DNA of 64,000 bases from Cepaea nemoralis (taxonomy: Eukaryota > Mollusca > Gastropoda > Stylommatophora > Helicidae), in contig JACEFZ010018136.1 of NCBI GenBank assembly GCA_014155875.1, forward strand, positions 152,001 through 216,000, written 5' to 3'. Below are positions 14,431-64,000 of this stretch, one piece after another (the stretch's first letter is position 1; every line of letters begins with the position of its first letter). The notes below the pieces were generated by a model, which worked only from the letters and a program-made list of their open reading frames with translations, was not told where the DNA came from and searched no databases. Both the position numbers and the translations under genes were made by a program.

Positions 14431-14441
14431 TTTTTTTTTTT

Positions 14442-14472
<31 letters not shown>

Positions 14473-14477
14473 GGGGG
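14431..14477. repeat. T21-G26 homopolymer pair
   Basis: 21 T are followed by 26 G with no interruption, directly before a SINE2 copy. The G run could form quadruplexes; its length is probably unstable or assembly-sensitive. Confidence 0.95.
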
Positions 14478-14750
14478 TGGCCTTGCTAACTTTGAACTCA
14501 ATCATAGTCACTTCTTGTAGCACTAGACTGAATGTTGCGAATAGATTAGTTTTCCCTGTTACCAGTGTCCCTCGCCATCAGGCAAACCCACCCCGACTTC
14601 AGAGGTTCTTGTAATTTACGTCCACAAGTCAAGGAGGTGACGTCTACATGTTAATCCAGCTGACCGGTGTAAGTGTTGAATCCCTATCTCAGGATTAACA
14701 AGCTGGGTGTTTAAAAACGAGCACCGTTGTCCAGTTGGCCATGCTTACCA
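14478..14750 (-). mobile_element. SINE2
   Basis: Full-length type. In reverse it reads a tRNA-like head (GGCCAACTGGACAACGG, B box near GGGATTCAACAC) and the SINE2 body to GAGTTCAAAGTTAGC. Diverged relative to 19818-20090. Confidence 0.8.
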
Positions 14751-14859
14751 TAGAAATACTCAAAACACATAGTCACTGGTGTTTGTAAAATGTGGTCACA
14801 ACATCTGTGACTGTGTTTTAAGGTTATCACCTAAAGTATCGTTCAAGTATTCACTTTAT

Positions 14860-14950
14860 ATGATATTTAACACTCCAGTAAACAACTGACGAGATACAGT
14901 GAAATATACCAGGAAATAAATCATGCAACGTATTGTTTGTGACTTCTGTG
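14860..14950 (+). repeat. Short dispersed repeat R6
   Basis: GAGATACAGTGAAATATACC through GTTTGTGACTTCTGTG. It is inverted relative to the 14270 copy about 600 bp away. Confidence 0.65.
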
Positions 14951-15126
14951 TTTAAATTCACTATGGGAAAATGTTGTTTTGAATTTTACAAATTTTTGTG
15001 TTTAGCATTATCTGCCTTGGCATTGCTTTTTGTGTCCATCTTGTATTTTTTTTTTTTTTTTAAATTTTGTCTTGTATAATACAGAATTAACACATATTTA
15101 TTTCCACTTCAGAAAAGTCTAGAAGT

Positions 15127-59317
<44,191 letters not shown>

Positions 59318-59429
59318 GTAAGGATTCTATCTCTGACACAAGCCTCTGACACAAGCTTCTGACAGAAGCTTGAGACAGTGAAAACATGTTAAAGATGGAT
59401 AGTTCAAAACACTGTGAAGTCAAAAACAG

Positions 59430-60965
59430 AGACTTTAGTTAACCTAAACACGGAAACTTAAGTGGATTTATACACAGAAACCTTAGTGAAGTTAAACACG
59501 GAGACCTAAGGGAAGTTAAACATAGAGACTTAAGTGAAGTTAAACATAGAGACCTAAGTGAAGTTAAACATAGAGACTTAAATGAAGTTAAACATACAGA
59601 CCTCAATGAAGTTAAAAATAGAGACCTAAATGAAGTTAAACATAGAGACCTAAGTGAAGTTAAACATAGAGACCTAAGTTAAGTTAAACATAGAGACCTA
59701 AGTGAAGTTAAACATAGAGACCTAAGTGAAGTTAAACATAGAGACCTATGTGAAGTTAAATATAGAGACTTAAATGAAGTTAAACATACAGACCTCAATG
59801 AAGTTAAACATAGAGACCTAAATGAAGTTTAACATAGAGACCTAAGTGAAGTTAAACATAGAGACCTAAGTGAAGTTAAACATAGAGACCTAAGTGAAGT
59901 TAAACATAGAGACCTAAGTGAAGTTAAACATAGAGACCTAAGTGAAGTTAAACATAGAGACCTATGTGAAGTTAAACATAGAGACATAAGTGAAATTAAA
60001 CATAGAGACCTAAGTGAAATTAAACATAGAAACCTAAGTGAAGTTAAACATAGAGACCTAAGTGAAGTTAAACATAATGACCTAAGTGAAGGTAAACATA
60101 GAGACCTAAGTGAAGTTAAACATAGAGACCTAAGTGAAGTTAAACATAGAGACCTAAGTGAAGTTAAATATAGAGATCTAAGTGAAGTTAAATATAGAGA
60201 TCTAAGTGAAGTTAAATATAGAGACCTAAGTGAAATTAAATATAGAGATCTAAGTGAAGTTAAATATAGAGATCTAAGTGAAGTTAAATATAGAGACCTA
60301 AGTGAAGTTAAATATAGAGACCTAAGTGAAGTTAAACATAGAGACCTAAGAGAAGTTAAATACGGAAACCTAAGTGAAGTTAAACGTAGAGACCTAAGTG
60401 AAGTTAACAGGGAGACCGTAGTGAAGTTAAACACAGACACCTTAGTGAAGTTAAGCACGAAACCTTAGTGAAGTTAAGCACGGAGACCTTAGTGAAGTTA
60501 TACGTAGATACCTAAGTGAAGTTAAACATAGAGACCTAAGTTAAGTTAAACATAGAGACCTAAGTGAAGTTAAACATAATGACCTAAGTGAAGGTAAACA
60601 TCGAGACCTAAGTGAAATTAAACACGGAAACCTAAGTAAAGTTAAACATAAAGATCTAAGTGAAGTTAAACATAGAGACCTAAGTGAAGTTAAACATAGA
60701 GAAAAAATGAAGTTAAACATAGAGACCTTAGTGAATTTAAACACGGAGACCTAAGTGAAGTTAAACATAGAGACCTAAGTGAAGTTAAACATAGAGACCT
60801 AAGTGAAGTTAAACATAGAGACCTAAGTGAAGTTAAACATAGAGACCTAAGTGAAGTTAAACATAGAGACCTTAGTGAAGTTAAACACGGAGACCTAAGT
60901 GAAGTTAAACATAGAGACCTAAGTGAGTTTAAACACAGAAACCTTAGTGAATTTAAACAAGGAAC
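59430..60965. repeat. 24-bp minisatellite, about 62 copies, intron 9
   Basis: GAAGTTAAACATAGAGACCTAAGT; variants TATAGAGATC and CACGGAGACC in blocks. The 24-bp period keeps the minus strand open (TSLRSLCL repeats). Confidence 0.97.
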
Positions 60966-60989
60966 ATGTTGGTGTAAATACAATCAATT

Positions 60990-61110
60990 ATTATTAATTT
61001 ATTCACTTCATACGAATATAACTCTGCAGTAAGCACCTGACGAGATGCAGTGAAATATGCCAGGCAATAAATCATGCAGCATACTGCTTGTGGCTTCTGT
61101 GTTCTAAAGA
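60990..61110 (+). repeat. Short dispersed repeat R6, best copy
   Basis: CTCTGCAGTAAGCACCTGAC, GCAGTGAAATATGCCAGGCA and TTGTGGCTTCTGTG. Confidence 0.7.
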
Positions 61111-61520
61111 TAGATACCCGTACAAGGAGACATTCCTGCAAGGAGACATTCAGCAATGGGTAACAACATTAACAGCAAGATACTAATAGCCCTGAAAGCC
61201 TAACCAGGACAACCACTCAAAGACGTCGGATGTGTCGACCAAAATTCACAAATATCGCAGCTCTGTTGTAAACAGACACAACGCATTTGCCTCCAAAACA
61301 AACAATAGCAGATGAACAAAGAAGAAGATAGTATACTCATAATTTGAGTCAATTATTGGAAAGCTGTAAATATGTTGACAAAGGTGAAGATTGGTAACAC
61401 CGTATGGATATCACAATTGTTTGATATTAAGAACCTGTGACACAGCACCAGACAACAAGAACCAACATTTGGAGAACATGAATCTTTCCTGTGGAAAAGT
61501 ACAAATGTGAACCATGGACC
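61111..61520. other. Unassigned intron sequence
   Basis: Nothing recognisable apart from a short duplication AAGGAGACATTC. Confidence 0.4.
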
Positions 61521-61523
61521 ATT

Positions 61524-61952
61524 TCACATTCATTCATTCATTCATTCATTCATTCATTCATTCATTCATTCATTCGTTTTGTAGCATGTTCCTTGCAGAA
61601 CCTCGCGCCCGTAACAACCACCCCGAAAACTTCTCGGTCATACGCAAGATGTCCCGCGTCAGATACACCCATCTGGAGATCATCTGCCACATCCTGCACC
61701 CATCTTCTCTTTGGCCGCCCTCTTCCTCTCTTCCCGGGCATATCCCCTCCATAACTGTTCTCTCCAAACTTGTATGTCACTTTGAAGTGACCAAACTATT
61801 TCAATGTTCTTTGTTTTATCGTCTTTTGTAGCCAACCTTCTTCAATATTCAGTTCTTGACGTATGGATGCATTTGTTCTTTTCTGTATCCAAGATATTCT
61901 TAGAACCCATCTATAACATTTATATTCAAAGGCACTGTTCAGCTTGTTAAGT
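61524..61952 (-). mobile_element. LINE family B, 3' fragment with (AATG)n tail
   Basis: The (ATTC)n at 61526-61576 is the tail. The minus strand encodes MPGKRGRGRPKRRWVQDVAD and GARFCKEHATKRMNE, with the family's upstream frames to 61950. Confidence 0.9.
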
Positions 61953-62152
61953 CATAGAAGAAACATGAAAAGTTTTGACTTTAAATGTGGCAGATGGAGA
62001 ATTAGAATGCTATAGATCACAAAGAAGAAAAGTATTGACTGAAGAATTAGAATGCTGTGGATCACAAAGAAGAAAAGTATTGACATTCTATCAAATCTAA
62101 ACATCAAAGAAACCTGGATCATAATCAGCATCTTGTTTCGGAAACTGAAATT

Positions 62153-62323
62153 ATGAAGAAGAAGAAGAAGAAGAAGAAGAAGAAGAAGAAGAAGAAGAAG
62201 AAGAAGAAGAAGAAGAAGAAGAAGAAGAAGAAGAAGAAGAAGAAGAAGAAGAAGAAGAAGAAGAAGAAGAAGAAGAAGAAGAAGAAGAAGAAGAAGAAGA
62301 AGAAGAAGAAGAAAAAGAAGAAG

Positions 62324-62361
<38 letters not shown>

Positions 62362-62483
62362 GAAGAAGAAGAAGAAGAAGAAGAAGAAGAAGAAGAAGAA
62401 GAAGAAGAAGAAGAAGAAGAAGAAGAAGAAGAAGAAGAAGAAGAAGAAGAAGAAGAAGAAGAAGAAGAAGAAGAAGCAGCAGC

Positions 62484-62517
<34 letters not shown>

Positions 62518-62518
62518 G
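62153..62518. repeat. GAA-CAA-GAA-GCA trinucleotide array
   Basis: GAA to 62325, CAA to 62360, GAA to 62475, GCA to 62518; phase is kept throughout, so each block is open in every frame. Confidence 0.97.
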
Positions 62519-62679
62519 AGATCGACGAGCATAAGAATAGATGCAGGACATGAAAGACCTCATGGGCATGAAAATACATGTGGCACTGGAACTGGTGAAT
62601 GATTGAGAGTCTTCCTAGTGCGCCATTGTAAGAGCACTGTTCTGTACGGAACCCGCTGCATGATGAAACTTTTTCTTTT

Positions 62680-64000
62680 GCTGAAGTAACTTCACTTTTC
62701 TTTTGCTGAAGTAACTTCACTTTTCTTGCCACAGAAGTAACTTCAACTTTAATTTCTCAGAAGTAATCACACCTTTTCTTTCGCAGAAGTCACCTTTCCG
62801 TTCATAGAAGTCAACTTTCCTCTCATAGACGTCACCCTTGTTTTCATAGAAGTCACCTTTCAATTCACAGGTTTAACGGCACCTTTCTTATTACAGAAGT
62901 AATCTCACCTTTCCTGTTACAGAAGTAATCTCACATTTCCTATCACAGAAGTAATCTCACATTTCCCATCACAGAAGTAATCTAACCTTTCTCATCACAG
63001 AAGTAATCTCACCTTTCCCATCACATAAGTAATCTCACTTTTCCCGTTACAGAAGTAATCTCACCTTTTCCATCACAGAAGTAATCTCAACTTTCCCATC
63101 ATAGAAGTAATCTCACCTTTCCCATCACAGAAGTAATCTCACCTTTCCTGTTGCAGAAGTAATCTCACCTTTTCCATCACAGAAGTAATCTCAACTTTCC
63201 CGTCACAGAAGTAATCTCACCTTTCCTGTTGCAGAATTAATATCACCTTTTCCATCACAGAAGTAATCTCACCTTTCCCATCACAGAAGTAATTTCACCT
63301 TTCCCATCACAGAAGTAATCTCATCTTTCCCATCACAGAAGTAATCTCACATTTCCTGTTACAGAAGTAACCTCACCTTTCCCATCACAGATGTAATCTC
63401 GCCTTTCCTGTTACAAAAGTAATCTCACCTTTGCCATCAGAGAAGTAATCTCACCTTTCCTGTTACAGAAGTAATCTCACCTTTCCCATCACAGAGGTAA
63501 TCTCACCTTTCCTGTTACAGAAGTAATCTCACCTTCCCCATCAAAGAAGTAATCTCACCTCTCCCATCACAGAAGTAATCTCACCTTTCCCATCACAGAA
63601 ATAATCTAACATTTCCCATCACAGAAGCAATCTCACCTTTCCCATCACAGAAGTAATCTTACCTTTCCTATCACAGAAGTAATCTCACCTTTCCTGTTAC
63701 TGAAGTAATCTCACATTTCCTTTTACAGAAGTAATCTCGCCTTTCCCATTATAGTAGTAATCTCACCTTTCCCATCACAGAAGTAATCTCACCTTTCCTT
63801 TTGCAGAAGTAATCTCACCTTTCCTTTTACAGAAGTGATCTCACTTTTCCTGTTACAGAAGTAATCTCACCTTGCCCATCACAGAAATAACCTAACCTTT
63901 TCCTTTCATTGAAGTAATATCACTTTTCCTTTCGAAGACATTCTTTCACTTTTTCTTTCATATAAGTACCTTCACTTTTCCTTTCACAGAAGTTCCTTCA
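62680..64000. repeat. 26-bp acceptor-like minisatellite, continues past the window
   Basis: The unit is TCTCACCTTTCCCATCACAG plus AAGTAA, with a CTGTTACAG alternative; about 50 units. Each contains a pyrimidine tract followed by CAG. Confidence 0.95.

Noticed and set aside
62153..62732. Poly-Lys, poly-Ser and poly-Leu frames at the right
   Set aside because: Products of trinucleotide arrays with no coding context.

Overview
This is eukaryotic, intron- and repeat-dominated DNA, most plausibly from an invertebrate and probably a lophotrochozoan such as a gastropod mollusc. The taxon is inferred from the style of the sequence: RTE-type LINEs, several tRNA-derived SINEs, Ty3/gypsy remnants, and very abundant microsatellites and minisatellites around short exons. 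There are no bacterial operons, rRNA genes or CRISPR arrays.

The only host gene I can support is one spliced plus-strand gene running from 15.1 kb to past the right edge. Nine coding exons (15127-15196, 17703-18035, 28193-28374, 32835-32988, 39650-39809, 47653-47789, 56139-56256, 58025-58227, 59173-59317) join in one frame with GT/AG borders and matching phases. They give 500 residues: a signal peptide, an unusual Ig-like domain, three canonical I-set-like Ig domains each split by an intron, and the start of a fifth domain. The product is a secreted or membrane immunoglobulin-superfamily protein of unknown name; its C-terminus lies outside the window.

Layout. 0-10 kb: three copies of a composite retroelement with an internal CA-rich VNTR, a GAA expansion, a 1.6-kb tetranucleotide array attached to the 3' end of a decayed LINE, and that LINE. 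10-15 kb: RTE-like LINE pieces, SINEs and a 31-bp minisatellite. 15-28 kb: exons 1 and 2, an array of perfect 5' splice-site motifs just after exon 2, SINEs, and three head-to-tail copies of a CTAGCTGACCCGG element, one of which hosts a truncated Ty3/gypsy element. 28-33 kb: exons 3 and 4, LINE pieces, a mariner remnant, and a 44-bp minisatellite seeded with SINEs. 33-40 kb: a young, internally deleted Ty3/gypsy element (34311-38440) with a 5-bp target duplication, inserted into a SINE, then exon 5. 40-48 kb: a 3.3-kb RTE-type LINE (minus) abutting a second LINE (plus), each carrying a SINE, then exon 6. 48-56 kb: four large minisatellites, one interrupted by a LINE that itself holds another insertion. 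56-64 kb: exons 7 to 9, more minisatellites, a second GAA expansion, and an acceptor-like 26-bp array running off the edge.

The main themes are that most introns of the Ig gene carry private tandem arrays, that several arrays are built from splice-site-like sequence, and that nested insertions with intact target-site duplications allow a relative chronology of the mobile elements.
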